From NCBI RefSeq assembly GCF_001556515.1, contig NZ_LSJA01000285.1, positions 1 to 51,260 on the forward strand: 51,260 bases of DNA, written 5' to 3'. The notes beneath the pieces are model-generated. The model saw only the letters and a list, made by a program, of their open reading frames with translations, did not search any database and had not been told where the DNA came from. How positions within the stretch are numbered: the first letter of the stretch is position 1; every line of letters starts with the position of its first letter. Shown here in pieces: positions 40,306 to 50,160 of the stretch. The translations under genes and the position numbers were made by a program. This DNA is from Caulobacter sp. CCH9-E1 (GTDB lineage Bacteria; Pseudomonadota; Alphaproteobacteria; Caulobacterales; Caulobacteraceae).

Positions 40306-40356
40306 TAGAGCCTGTTTGTCTGGCTAGTTGGCTCCATCTAAACCAGACAGGCTCTA
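40306..40356. repeat. Inverted repeat 2 between xdhC-like and creatininase genes
   Basis: Arms TAGAGCCTGT..CTGG (40306-40323) and CCAGACAGGCTCTA (40343-40356), 14 pairs with a four-base bulge. Read on the minus strand, the TAG at the outer end is the stop of the creatininase gene. It shares the TAGAGC tip with repeat 1. Confidence 0.7.
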
Positions 40357-41106
40357 GGCGGGCGTGACCTCGGCCGAGAAGGCTTCGAGGTCCTCGATCA
40401 GCGACCTGGCGGCCAGGTCGACCAGCGCCCCGCCCTTCTCGGGCGTGGCCTGGGCCGGATCCGAGCCCATGCGGCCGTCGGCGTAGCGCGCGCGGAAGTC
40501 GAGCGCCTCGCGGATCGGTCCCGTCGGCGCGATCCTAGGCTCATAGGCGGCGGTCTTGATCGTCTCGGGATAGGCCCACTGGGTCACGGCGATCTCGGAC
40601 GGGGTGGCGTGGCTGCCGTGGCCGGTCGGAAACTGGCTGTTGGCCAGGGCGTTGACGCCAGCCAGATCCCACCAGTTCTTCAGCTTCAGCGCGAACGGCG
40701 CGCGCTCCCTGCGGAAGCTGTACTCCGCGTAGATCTCGGAGAAGGCCGCCTCGATCGAGGCGACATTGCCGCCGTGGCCGTTCAGGAAATAGATCCGCTT
40801 GAAGCCGTGGGCGCCCAGCGAGCGCACCCAGTCGCCGATCGCGGCAATGAAGGTCGAGGGCCGCAGGAAGATGGTGCCCGGAAAGGCCAGATGATGCTGG
40901 GCCATGCCGATGTTAAAGGTCGGCGCGACCAGCACTTTGTCGGCGCGCTTGTGGGCCTCGTGCGCGATGATCTCGGGACACAGCCAGTCGGTGCCCAAAA
41001 GCCCCGTCGGGCCATGCTGCTCATTCGAACCGATCGGCACCACCACCGTCTGGTTCGTCTTCAGATAGGCCTCGATCTCGGCCCAGGTGGACAGTGCGAG
41101 CAGCAT
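40354..41106 (-). CDS. Creatininase-family amidohydrolase
   Basis: A 250-residue protein with the binuclear-metal motifs: VVVPIGSNEQHGPTGLLGTDWLCPEIIAHEA (Glu, His, Asp ligands), FLNGHGGNVASIEAAF (His) and GHGSHATPSEIAVT (Glu). The family includes creatinine amidohydrolase, MftE peptidases and ArfB-type formamide hydrolases, and sequence alone does not choose between them. The ATG at 41106 follows AGGAG. It is divergent from the AcoR-like regulator. Confidence 0.85.
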   Translation of the reverse strand: MLLALSTWAEIEAYLKTNQTVVVPIGSNEQHGPTGLLGTDWLCPEIIAHEAHKRADKVLVAPTFNIGMAQHHLAFPGTIFLRPSTFIAAIGDWVRSLGAHGFKRIYFLNGHGGNVASIEAAFSEIYAEYSFRRERAPFALKLKNWWDLAGVNALANSQFPTGHGSHATPSEIAVTQWAYPETIKTAAYEPRIAPTGPIREALDFRARYADGRMGSDPAQATPEKGGALVDLAARSLIEDLEAFSAEVTPA

Positions 41107-41245
41107 GGGAAACTCCTGAGAAACCTCGCGTCGTTTAAGCTCAAAGCGAGGTGACCACACGTAAAATCCCGTATTGCGTCATCGACTGACGTTGCGTCAT
41201 GCTGAAGGTCTGGATGGGGGGACACTCGTCCGCGGAGGAAACGCT

Positions 41246-42196
41246 ATGGCCAACGGCCATGCCGAAAGGGTTCTTTCGGTGCTGCGCGACGGCGCCGCGC
41301 CGGCCCTGTCGCCGATCGCCGCCTCGTGGCGACGCTGCCTGACCCAGCATCACCTGGATCCGGAGAACCGAAAGCCGCCCGAGACCCTCACGGGCGCTGA
41401 GCTGCGTCTGGCGCAGGAACGCATGGGTCCGCTGCTCGCCGCGGCCCAGGACAATCTCGACGCCCTCTTCCAGGCGGTGGGCGACGCCGGCTGCTGTGTT
41501 CTGCTGACCGACGCCGATGGCGTCCCGGTCGATCGCCGGGGCGCGGAGGGCGACGACACGGTCTTTCGCCGCTGGGGCCTCTGGCAGGGCGCGGTCTGGA
41601 GCGAGGCGCGCGAGGGGACCAACGGAATTGGCACCTGCCTGACCGAACAGCGCGTGCTGACGGTCCATCGGGACCAACACTTCCACACCCGCAATATCGG
41701 CCTCTCCTGCACCGTCGCCCCCTTGTTCGATCCGGCTGGCCGCGTCGCGGGGGCGCTCGATGTCTCCTCTTGTCGTCCGGGACTCGAAGCCTTGACCGGC
41801 ATGGTCGAGCGCATCGTCACCGACGCGGCCCGAAGGATCGAGGCCAAGGCCTTCCGGGAAGCCTTCCCGAACGCCCGGATCGTCTTGCTGCCGGAAACGG
41901 GCGCGGAGCGGGCCTCCGTTCCGATGCTGGCGGTCGATGGCGACGACCTCGTGATCGGGGCCACCCGCGCGGCGCGACAGGCGCTGCGATTGACCGACGA
42001 GATGTTGCGGCGCGGGCTCGCTTCGCCCGACCGTTCGGCCGGCTTGGATGACGCCGAGCGCGCCGCCGTCCGCCGCGCCCTGACCCAGGCCGGCGGCAAT
42101 GTCTCGGCGGCCGCCAACCTCCTGGGCCTGTCGCGCGCGACGCTGAACCGCAAACTCAGGCGGCTTGGCCTGGAACGCGGTCGCGAATTCCACTGA
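41246..42196 (+). CDS. AcoR-like regulator lacking the AAA+ domain
   Basis: A 316-residue protein with the N-terminal region of AcoR-type activators (SPIAASWRRCLTQHHLDPE) and a GAF domain (about 55-190, VLLTDADGVPVDRR, WSEAREGTNGIGTCLTEQRVLTVHRDQHF). It ends in a Fis-type helix-turn-helix (about 270-312, VRRALTQAGGNVSAAANLLGLSRATLNRKLRRLGL). The sigma-54-interacting AAA+ domain (GAFTGA) is entirely absent, so it cannot remodel sigma-54 polymerase. It must act as a repressor or sigma-70-type activator. GGAGGAAACG precedes the ATG. It lies just before the aldehyde dehydrogenase gene and a perfect palindrome it may bind. Confidence 0.85.
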   Translation: MANGHAERVLSVLRDGAAPALSPIAASWRRCLTQHHLDPENRKPPETLTGAELRLAQERMGPLLAAAQDNLDALFQAVGDAGCCVLLTDADGVPVDRRGAEGDDTVFRRWGLWQGAVWSEAREGTNGIGTCLTEQRVLTVHRDQHFHTRNIGLSCTVAPLFDPAGRVAGALDVSSCRPGLEALTGMVERIVTDAARRIEAKAFREAFPNARIVLLPETGAERASVPMLAVDGDDLVIGATRAARQALRLTDEMLRRGLASPDRSAGLDDAERAAVRRALTQAGGNVSAAANLLGLSRATLNRKLRRLGLERGREFH

Positions 42197-42199
42197 ACC

Positions 42200-42217
42200 T
42201 GTCTCAGATCTGAGACA
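42200..42217. promoter_or_regulatory. Perfect 18-bp palindrome upstream of the aldehyde dehydrogenase gene
   Basis: TGTCTCAGATCTGAGACA is its own reverse complement and sits four bases after the regulator's stop, about 100 bases before the aldehyde dehydrogenase ATG. It is a likely operator for the Fis-type helix-turn-helix of the adjacent AcoR-like protein. No -24/-12 sigma-54 promoter is visible downstream. Confidence 0.75.
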
Positions 42218-42315
42218 CATCCTCCTCGCCGCGCCGCGCGCCCGCTTCGCTGAACGAGGAACAGGGCCGCACACTCCCTCCAGAAGCCCGCCGAGAAGGC
42301 GGCATGGAGGAAACC

Positions 42316-43836
42316 ATGACCAAACCCGAATTCATCGAGTCCCTGGCGCGCCCGCCGTTCAAGGCTCGCTATGACAATTTCATCGGCGGCCAGTGGATGG
42401 AGCCGGCCGACGGACGCTACTTCGACAACAGCTCGCCGATCCACGGCAAGAAGATCTGCGAGATCGCCCGCTCACAAGACGTGGATATCGAGCGCGCCCT
42501 GGACGCGGCCCACGCCGCCAAGGCCGCGTGGGCCAAGACGAGCCCGGCCGATCGTTCTCGCATCCTGCTGCGCATCGCCGACCGTATGGAAGAGAACCTT
42601 GAGCTCCTCGCTACGGCCGAGACCTGGGACAACGGCAAGCCTATCCGCGAAACCATGGCCGCCGATATTCCGCTGGCCATCGACCACTTCCGCTATTTCG
42701 CCGGCTGCCTGCGCAGCCAGGAAGGTTCGATCTCCGAGATCGATCACGACACCATCGCCTATCACTTCCACGAGCCCCTGGGCGTGGTGGGCCAGATCAT
42801 TCCGTGGAACTTCCCGCTGCTGATGGCCTGCTGGAAGCTCGCCCCAGCCCTGGCGGCCGGCAACTGCGTAGTGCTGAAGCCGGCTGAACAGACCCCCGCC
42901 TCGATCATGGTCTGGGCCGAGCTGATCGGCGATCTGCTGCCCGCCGGCGTGCTCAACATCGTCAACGGCTTCGGGATCGAGGCGGGCAAGCCGCTGGCTT
43001 CCAGTCCGCGCATCGCCAAGATCGCCTTCACCGGGGAAACCTCGACCGGCCGGCTGATCATGCAGTACGCCAGCCAGAACCTGATCCCGGTCACCCTGGA
43101 GCTGGGCGGCAAGTCGCCGAACATCTTCTTCGACGACGTCATGCGCGAGGACGACGACTACTTCGACAAGGCGCTGGAAGGCTTCACCATGTTCGCCCTG
43201 AACCAGGGCGAGGTCTGCACCTGCCCAAGCCGGGCGCTGGTGCAGGAGTCGATCTATGAGCGGTTCATGGAGCGCGCCCTCAAGCGCGTGAACGCCGTGG
43301 TCCAGGGGAGCCCGCTCGACCCCGCGACCATGATCGGCGCCCAGGCGTCCGAGGAACAGCTGAACAAGATCCTGGGCTACATGGACATCGGCCGGCAGGA
43401 AGGCGCCAAGCTTCTGGCCGGCGGCCACCGCAAGGTCCTGCCGGGCCAGCTGGCCGACGGCTACTATGTCGAGCCGACGGTCTTTGAGGGCCACAACAAG
43501 ATGCGGATCTTCCAAGAAGAGATCTTCGGCCCGGTCCTCGCCGTGACGACCTTCAAGACCGAGGAAGAAGCGCTCGCGATCGCCAACGACACCGCTTTCG
43601 GCCTGGGCGCTGGGGTGTGGAGCCGCGACGCCAACCGCTGCTACCGCTTTGGCCGAGGCATCGAGGCGGGCCGGGTGTGGACCAACTGCTACCACGCCTA
43701 TCCCGCGCACGCGGCCTTTGGCGGCTACAAGCAGTCGGGCGTGGGCCGCGAGACCCACAAGATGATGCTGGACCACTATCAGCAGACCAAGAACCTGCTG
43801 GTCAGCTACAGCGCAAAAGCCCTCGGCTTCTTCTGA
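42316..43836 (+). CDS. NAD-dependent (acet)aldehyde dehydrogenase
   Basis: A 506-residue aldehyde dehydrogenase, the typical length of AldB/ExaC-type enzymes. The cofactor region is [34 protein letters not shown], the catalytic Glu is in [10 protein letters not shown], and the nucleophile Cys in [43 protein letters not shown] is the C-terminal signature. These enzymes oxidise acetaldehyde and similar aldehydes to acids. I start at 42316 because the ATG at 42304 overlaps the GGAGG site. Acetyl-CoA synthetase follows, so acetaldehyde to acetate to acetyl-CoA is a plausible route. Confidence 0.92.
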   Translation: MTKPEFIESLARPPFKARYDNFIGGQWMEPADGRYFDNSSPIHGKKICEIARSQDVDIERALDAAHAAKAAWAKTSPADRSRILLRIADRMEENLELLATAETWDNGKPIRETMAADIPLAIDHFRYFAGCLRSQEGSISEIDHDTIAYHFHEPLGVVGQIIPWNFPLLMACWKLAPALAAGNCVVLKPAEQTPASIMVWAELIGDLLPAGVLNIVNGFGIEAGKPLASSPRIAKIAFTGETSTGRLIMQYASQNLIPVTLELGGKSPNIFFDDVMREDDDYFDKALEGFTMFALNQGEVCTCPSRALVQESIYERFMERALKRVNAVVQGSPLDPATMIGAQASEEQLNKILGYMDIGRQEGAKLLAGGHRKVLPGQLADGYYVEPTVFEGHNKMRIFQEEIFGPVLAVTTFKTEEEALAIANDTAFGLGAGVWSRDANRCYRFGRGIEAGRVWTNCYHAYPAHAAFGGYKQSGVGRETHKMMLDHYQQTKNLLVSYSAKALGFF

Positions 43837-43950
43837 TCCGACTTCGATTTCGAGCCGGCCTGCCCGGGCGTGAGAAACCATAATGGTCTTCTTGCGCCCG
43901 ACGCTTGGCTTCGCCTATTCCGGCGGCAATAATATTAGGGAGTGCGGTGG

Positions 43951-45891
<1,941 letters not shown>

Positions 45892-45931
45892 GACCTGACG
45901 AAAGTCGCGCCGAGGCGTTAGCTTCGGCGTG

Positions 45932-46486
45932 ATGCGCCCGATCGTCCTCGCCCTGAGCCTCTCTGTCGCCTTGGCCTCGTCGGCCGCGCGCGCGGAGGAT
46001 GGCGAACGCGGCGACGGCGTCGGCGTCTCGATGCGGCTCGACGATCAAGGGCATGGCGTCGTCCGCGCCCACACCGAGATCGCCGCGCCGCCCGAGCTTG
46101 TCTACCGCACCCTGCTCGATTGCGACCGCGCCGCCCGGATCATGCCGGGCGTCCGCCGTTGCAAGGTGGTTTCCAAGGACGCGACGGGCGAGATCCGCGA
46201 ACATGTGGTGCTGTTCAGCTTCTTTCTGCCGGCGGTTCGCTCGACCTCGCGGGTGACGCTGGAGCCGAACCGGCTGATCCGCTTCACTTGCATCCGGGGC
46301 GATATCCGAGCCTGCGACGGAACCTGGCGGCTGACGCCGATCGATGGCGGCCGCCGGACGCAGGTGGACTATGATTTCTGGGCCAGCGCGCCGTTTGGCC
46401 TGCCCATTGATCTGGTCGGGCGCATGATGCGGCGAGATGCGCCAGCGGCGCTGCGGGCTCTACGTCGCGAGTGCGAGCAGCCATGA
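45932..46486 (+). CDS. Exported SRPBCC (cyclase/dehydrase-like) protein
   Basis: A 184-residue protein with a signal peptide (MRPIVLALSLSVALASSAARA, cut near 21) and a START-like domain: HTEIAAPPELVYRTLLDCDRAARIMPGVRRCKVV, REHVVLFSFFLPAVRSTSRVTLE, and GTWRLTPIDGGRRTQVDYDFWASAPFGLPIDLV. This matches the polyketide cyclase/dehydrase type, placed in the periplasm here. Coupled to the DCC gene by an ATGA overlap. The Shine-Dalgarno is weak. Ligand unknown. Confidence 0.8.
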   Translation: MRPIVLALSLSVALASSAARAEDGERGDGVGVSMRLDDQGHGVVRAHTEIAAPPELVYRTLLDCDRAARIMPGVRRCKVVSKDATGEIREHVVLFSFFLPAVRSTSRVTLEPNRLIRFTCIRGDIRACDGTWRLTPIDGGRRTQVDYDFWASAPFGLPIDLVGRMMRRDAPAALRALRRECEQP

Positions 46487-46911
46487 CACCGCGCCCGCCC
46501 GAAGAGCCCGATGGCCTGATGCTGTTCGATGGGGTGTGCAACCTGTGCAACGGCGCGGTTCAGGCGGTTTTGGCGGTCGACCGCGAAGGCGCCATCCGCT
46601 TCACGCCCCTGCAGTCGCCTTATGGGCAGGCGCTGGCCGCAAGGCATGGTCTGAACCCAGAATCGCCCGACAGCTTCATCTTCCTTGACCAGGGCCAGGC
46701 GCTCACCAAGACGGCGGCGCTCGCGGCGATCCTGCGTCGCGCGTCCCGTCCCTGGCGGTGGCTCGCGATCATCGATCGCCTGCCGCGCGGCCTGACGGAC
46801 CGGATCTACGACGCGATCGCCCGCAATCGCTATCGGCTGTTTGGACGGCGCGAGCATTGCGTGGTCCCGACCGAGGACCAGCGCGCCCGGTTCATCACCG
46901 AAGCGCCCTAG
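46483..46911 (+). CDS. DCC-family (DUF393) thiol-disulfide oxidoreductase-like protein
   Basis: A 142-residue protein with the DGVCNLCNGAVQ motif near the N terminus, whose CxxC resembles a thioredoxin-type redox site. IRFTPLQSPYGQAL and the C-terminal DRIYDAIARNRYRLFGRREHCVVP are typical of DUF393. The start is the ATG at 46483, which overlaps the upstream stop. It shares a CTAG with the convergent bphP stop. Partner unknown. Confidence 0.82.
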   Translation: MTPRPPEEPDGLMLFDGVCNLCNGAVQAVLAVDREGAIRFTPLQSPYGQALAARHGLNPESPDSFIFLDQGQALTKTAALAAILRRASRPWRWLAIIDRLPRGLTDRIYDAIARNRYRLFGRREHCVVPTEDQRARFITEAP

Positions 46912-49442
46912 AACAACGCCGCGACGCTCTCGGCGCTGTAGGGCTTTTGCAGAACCGGCGCTTCCTTGAAGCGATCCGGGAAGGCCGCGCTGTCGCCAAA
47001 GCCGGTGCCGAACGCGAACGGCACACCCGCCTCCTGCAGCGCCCGAGCCACCGGGAAGCTGGTTTCCGATCCGAGATTCACGTCCAGGATCGCGAAGGGC
47101 GGCAGGTCTTCCGCCAAGGCCTCCAAGGCCTGACCGACGCTGGAGACGACCGTCACCTGCTTGACCCCCAGGCGCATCAGCATGTCCTCCAGATCGAGCG
47201 CGATGATCATGTTGTCTTCCAGCACCAGCATCCGCTCCGGCGCGCGCACGGGCGTCTCCGCGCGCTTGGCCTTGGCGATCGTCGCCTCGACCCCCTCGGT
47301 CGTGACATAGCGGGCGGGAACACGGATCCGGGCCTGGAATCCCTCGGGGCGGTAATCGAGCGTCACCTCGCCATCCAGATCGTGCGGAATGGAGTATTCG
47401 ATGATGGTGGAGCCGAATCCCCGGCGCGTGGGCGGCTTGACCAGCGGACCGTCGCGTTCGCGCCACTCGATGATCAGGTCGCCGCGCGCGTCGCGTTCCC
47501 AATCGACCGCGACATAGCCACGCTGATCGCACAGGGCCCCATACTTGGCCGAGTTCGTCATCAGCTCATGGATGACCAGGGACAGGAGAGAGAAGGCGTC
47601 CGGCGCGAGGGCCGTGGGCGCGCCGGTCAGGCGCACACGGTCGGCCTTGGCGCTCAGATAGGCCTCCGCCTCGGCGGTGATCAGGTCGCTCAGCGCGCCC
47701 GGACCCCATTGGTAGCGGGTGATCTGGTCATGCGCCCGGGCCAGGGCCTGGACGCGTCCGCCCACCACTTCGGCGAATTGCTCGACCGTCGAGACCCCCG
47801 CGCGGCTCTGGCTGATCAGCCCTCGGATCAAGCCGAGGATGTTGCGGACCCGGTGGTTCAGCTCGGCGATCAGCAGCTCCTGCCGCTGGTTGGCGCGTTG
47901 GCGCTCCTCGTCGGCGAGGTCGGTCAGGCGGAAGACGATCTCCAGCAGGCTGACGCGCATGCTCTCGGCCAGGAAACGCTCGACCTGCGTCCAGGGCCGG
48001 CTGTGGCCGCGTACGGTCTCCTCCCAGGCCTCGAAACTCTTGCGCGGCGTCAGCCGCTCGCCCAGCGGCCCGACCTGAACCAGCTTGGCGGGCTGACCCG
48101 CCCAGACGACGGTCTGGGCCTCCTCCTTGCGGAAGAAGATCAGATAGTCGCGGGGCGAGCGCGACAGCGGCGCCGCCATCATGCCGGCCGCCTTGCCGGC
48201 CCACGACGCGGCCGACGGCAGCAGCGCGGCGATCTCGTTGGTCGCAAAGACCGAATGGGTGTCCTTTTCGCGCAGCAGCCGGATCAGGGCGTGGACATTG
48301 CTGGCGTCGGGTGTCGAGTCCCGGAGGGTCAGTCGACCTTCCAGCCACAGCGCCAGGCCGTCGCAATGGACCAGTCGGCACAGGTCGTCGAGATAGGGAC
48401 TGAGCGTATCCGCGCCCTGCGGCGCGCCCACGACCGTCGCCATCATCCGATCGTGCAAGGCGCGCGCCTCGGCGTGGCGGCGCGTCTCGATCTCCCGTTC
48501 CCGGCTCTCAAGCGTCAGCGAGAACAGCTGACCAAACAGTTCGGCCGCCGTGCGGCGCTCATAGCTGATGTGCTTGGGCGCATAATGGTGGCAGGCGAAA
48601 AGCCCCCACAACTTGCCGTCGCGCAGGATCGAGATCGACAGCGAGGCTCCAACGCCCATGTTGCGCAGGTACTCGATATGGATCGGCGAGACGGCCCGCA
48701 GCATGCTCATGGAGAGGTCCACGGGCTCGCCGGTGACGCTGATTTGCGGCGTGATCGGCGAGACCTCCGCATCCACGTCGGCGATGATCCGCAGCCAGTT
48801 GCGTTCGTACAGGGCGCGCGCCTGAACCGGTATATCGGAAGCGGGGTAACGCTGCCCCAGGAATGAGCCGACGCCGGGCCGCACCGACTCGGCGATCACC
48901 TCGCCCGCGCCGTCATGGTTGAAGCGGTAGACCATGACCCGGTCGAACTCCGTCAGCGCGCGGACCTGGCGAGCGGCCTCGTGGCAGAAGTCCTCAAAAC
49001 CCGGGCGCGCGGCGATCCGCATCGTCATGGACCGCACCGCCGAGGCCGCCTCGATAAGGGCTTCGGCCTGACTGGGCTCGCCCTCGATGATCAGCATGCG
49101 GCCGGAATAATGCAGCGCCAGGTCAAAGTCCTCGCCGCCGTCGACCAACGGCTGGCCAAACATCCGCTCGACCGCGTCAGCTCCCCGCATGATCTGCAGC
49201 CGACCGCGAATGGCGTGGATCGCATGACCGCTCATGACCTGGGTCAGGGGGCGACCGATGAGATCCGTCGCCGGCAGGCCCAGAAAACGCAGCGTGGTGG
49301 TCGAGGCATGGACGACCAGCCAGTCGGTGTCGACCGCGAGCAGGAAGCCGAACGGCTGAATCGCGCCGAGCATATGGATCGGCTCGCGATCGCAGTTGGT
49401 CAGATCGACCTCAAATCCGGACACGGACGCCGGCTCGTACAT
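46908..49442 (-). CDS. bphP: Bacteriophytochrome hybrid kinase (PAS-GAF-PHY-HWE-REC)
   Basis: A red/far-red photoreceptor of 844 residues. C17 in LTNCDREPIH is the biliverdin-attachment Cys of bacteriophytochromes. The PAS domain runs to about 130 and the GAF domain from about 145 to 320, with PASDIP and HIEYLRNMGVGASLSISI. The PHY domain (about 330-510) carries the tongue motif PRKSFEAW. The HWE/HisKA_2 phosphoacceptor is H530 in ELNHRVRN, and the HATPase contains HELMTNSAKYGAL. A C-terminal receiver (about 730-844) has Asp in FAILDVNLG and PFAFGTGFGD, a variant of the FATGUY signature. It overlaps bphO by 32 bases. The pair is read from a sigma-T promoter. Confidence 0.93.
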   Translation of the reverse strand: MYEPASVSGFEVDLTNCDREPIHMLGAIQPFGFLLAVDTDWLVVHASTTTLRFLGLPATDLIGRPLTQVMSGHAIHAIRGRLQIMRGADAVERMFGQPLVDGGEDFDLALHYSGRMLIIEGEPSQAEALIEAASAVRSMTMRIAARPGFEDFCHEAARQVRALTEFDRVMVYRFNHDGAGEVIAESVRPGVGSFLGQRYPASDIPVQARALYERNWLRIIADVDAEVSPITPQISVTGEPVDLSMSMLRAVSPIHIEYLRNMGVGASLSISILRDGKLWGLFACHHYAPKHISYERRTAAELFGQLFSLTLESREREIETRRHAEARALHDRMMATVVGAPQGADTLSPYLDDLCRLVHCDGLALWLEGRLTLRDSTPDASNVHALIRLLREKDTHSVFATNEIAALLPSAASWAGKAAGMMAAPLSRSPRDYLIFFRKEEAQTVVWAGQPAKLVQVGPLGERLTPRKSFEAWEETVRGHSRPWTQVERFLAESMRVSLLEIVFRLTDLADEERQRANQRQELLIAELNHRVRNILGLIRGLISQSRAGVSTVEQFAEVVGGRVQALARAHDQITRYQWGPGALSDLITAEAEAYLSAKADRVRLTGAPTALAPDAFSLLSLVIHELMTNSAKYGALCDQRGYVAVDWERDARGDLIIEWRERDGPLVKPPTRRGFGSTIIEYSIPHDLDGEVTLDYRPEGFQARIRVPARYVTTEGVEATIAKAKRAETPVRAPERMLVLEDNMIIALDLEDMLMRLGVKQVTVVSSVGQALEALAEDLPPFAILDVNLGSETSFPVARALQEAGVPFAFGTGFGDSAAFPDRFKEAPVLQKPYSAESVAALF

Positions 49443-50016
49443 TCAGGACTCCAGGCGAGGCGGCGGTCTCGAACGCGGCCGAGAAGCACTGAAACCCATA
49501 TCGCGCACCCGCAACGGCCTCGTCTGTCCGCAAGCCGACTTTCGGTTGCGCTTCCAACCACCCCAGGAAGGAGCGCCAGAGATCGGCCTCATCGCCATGG
49601 CCGAGGTAGCCGGTCGGCAAGCCGGGCGCCGACCTCCGCACGCGGCGGGCCAGAAAACGCGCGCCCAGCCTCGAGCCCTCAAGAACATAGAGGAGGCCCA
49701 CGCCGAACCCTCGCGACGGCGTGGGTTCGGCCGCAGTGACTGGAGGCGCCAGACCTAGGGCGACGAGATCGCTCGACAGCGCCGCGCGCCGGCTGCGATC
49801 GGGCCAATCACCCAGCCAAGCCCCGACGCCGGCCCGCTCCAACGCCAGCTCCAAGGGCGTCAGAGCGACGGCGGAGGCCGAGAGAAACCGCCCGTACCCA
49901 GAGGGACTCTCGATATCGAAGGTCAGCGCGACAGCGTCCAGAGCCGCGTGGTCTTTGGCGGTCGCCGCGCGGAGACGGTCACGAAGCAAGGGTTCAGTCA
50001 ATCTGGGGCCCCACAC
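49411..50016 (-). CDS. bphO: Heme oxygenase supplying biliverdin (BphO-like)
   Basis: Cleaves heme to biliverdin, the chromophore of BphP. The roughly 200-residue protein has LLRDRLRAATAKDHAALDA with the proximal His and the distal-helix motif GFGVGLLYVLEGSRLGARFLARRV. TGYLGHGDEADLWRSFLGWLE follows. The bphO-bphP order on one strand supports the role. The start is uncertain. A TTG at 50085 lies upstream of the predicted sigma-T start site (near 50048) and is excluded. The GTG at 50016 and a TTG at 50001 remain, the latter with GGGG seven bases upstream. Confidence 0.82.
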   Translation of the reverse strand: MWGPRLTEPLLRDRLRAATAKDHAALDAVALTFDIESPSGYGRFLSASAVALTPLELALERAGVGAWLGDWPDRSRRAALSSDLVALGLAPPVTAAEPTPSRGFGVGLLYVLEGSRLGARFLARRVRRSAPGLPTGYLGHGDEADLWRSFLGWLEAQPKVGLRTDEAVAGARYGFQCFSAAFETAASPGVLNVRAGVRVRI

Positions 50017-50054
50017 GCGCGACCCGCGAGCGGGGAGTCGAGACGAACGCTCTA

Positions 50055-50079
50055 AACGGTCATTCGGCGTTCCGGTTCC
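50055..50079 (-). promoter_or_regulatory. Sigma-T promoter of bphO-bphP
   Basis: Minus strand GGAAC, 16 bases, CGTT, exact consensus. Start near 50048, 32 bases before the GTG chosen for bphO. The spacer itself contains another GGAAC. Confidence 0.82.
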
Positions 50080-50160
50080 CGGCAAATGACAGGTCGGTAA
50101 GGTTTATCTCGAAATCGACGGTGCTAGGGTCCAGAACAGTTGTTCAGGAGACCCTCGCGC

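Noticed and set aside
42218..42315. Sigma-54 promoter between the palindrome and the aldehyde dehydrogenase gene
   Set aside because: No GG/GC pair with -24/-12 spacing is present, and the regulator lacks the sigma-54 ATPase domain.
43905..43933. Sigma-70 promoter TTGGCT-N17-AATAAT for acsA
   Set aside because: Its start would fall on the acsA Shine-Dalgarno, so I did not list it.
46758..48866. 702-codon plus-strand frame
   Set aside because: Antisense to bphP; composition typical of a shadow frame.
50017..50085. TTG start at 50085 for bphO
   Set aside because: It lies upstream of the predicted transcription start and has no ribosome site.
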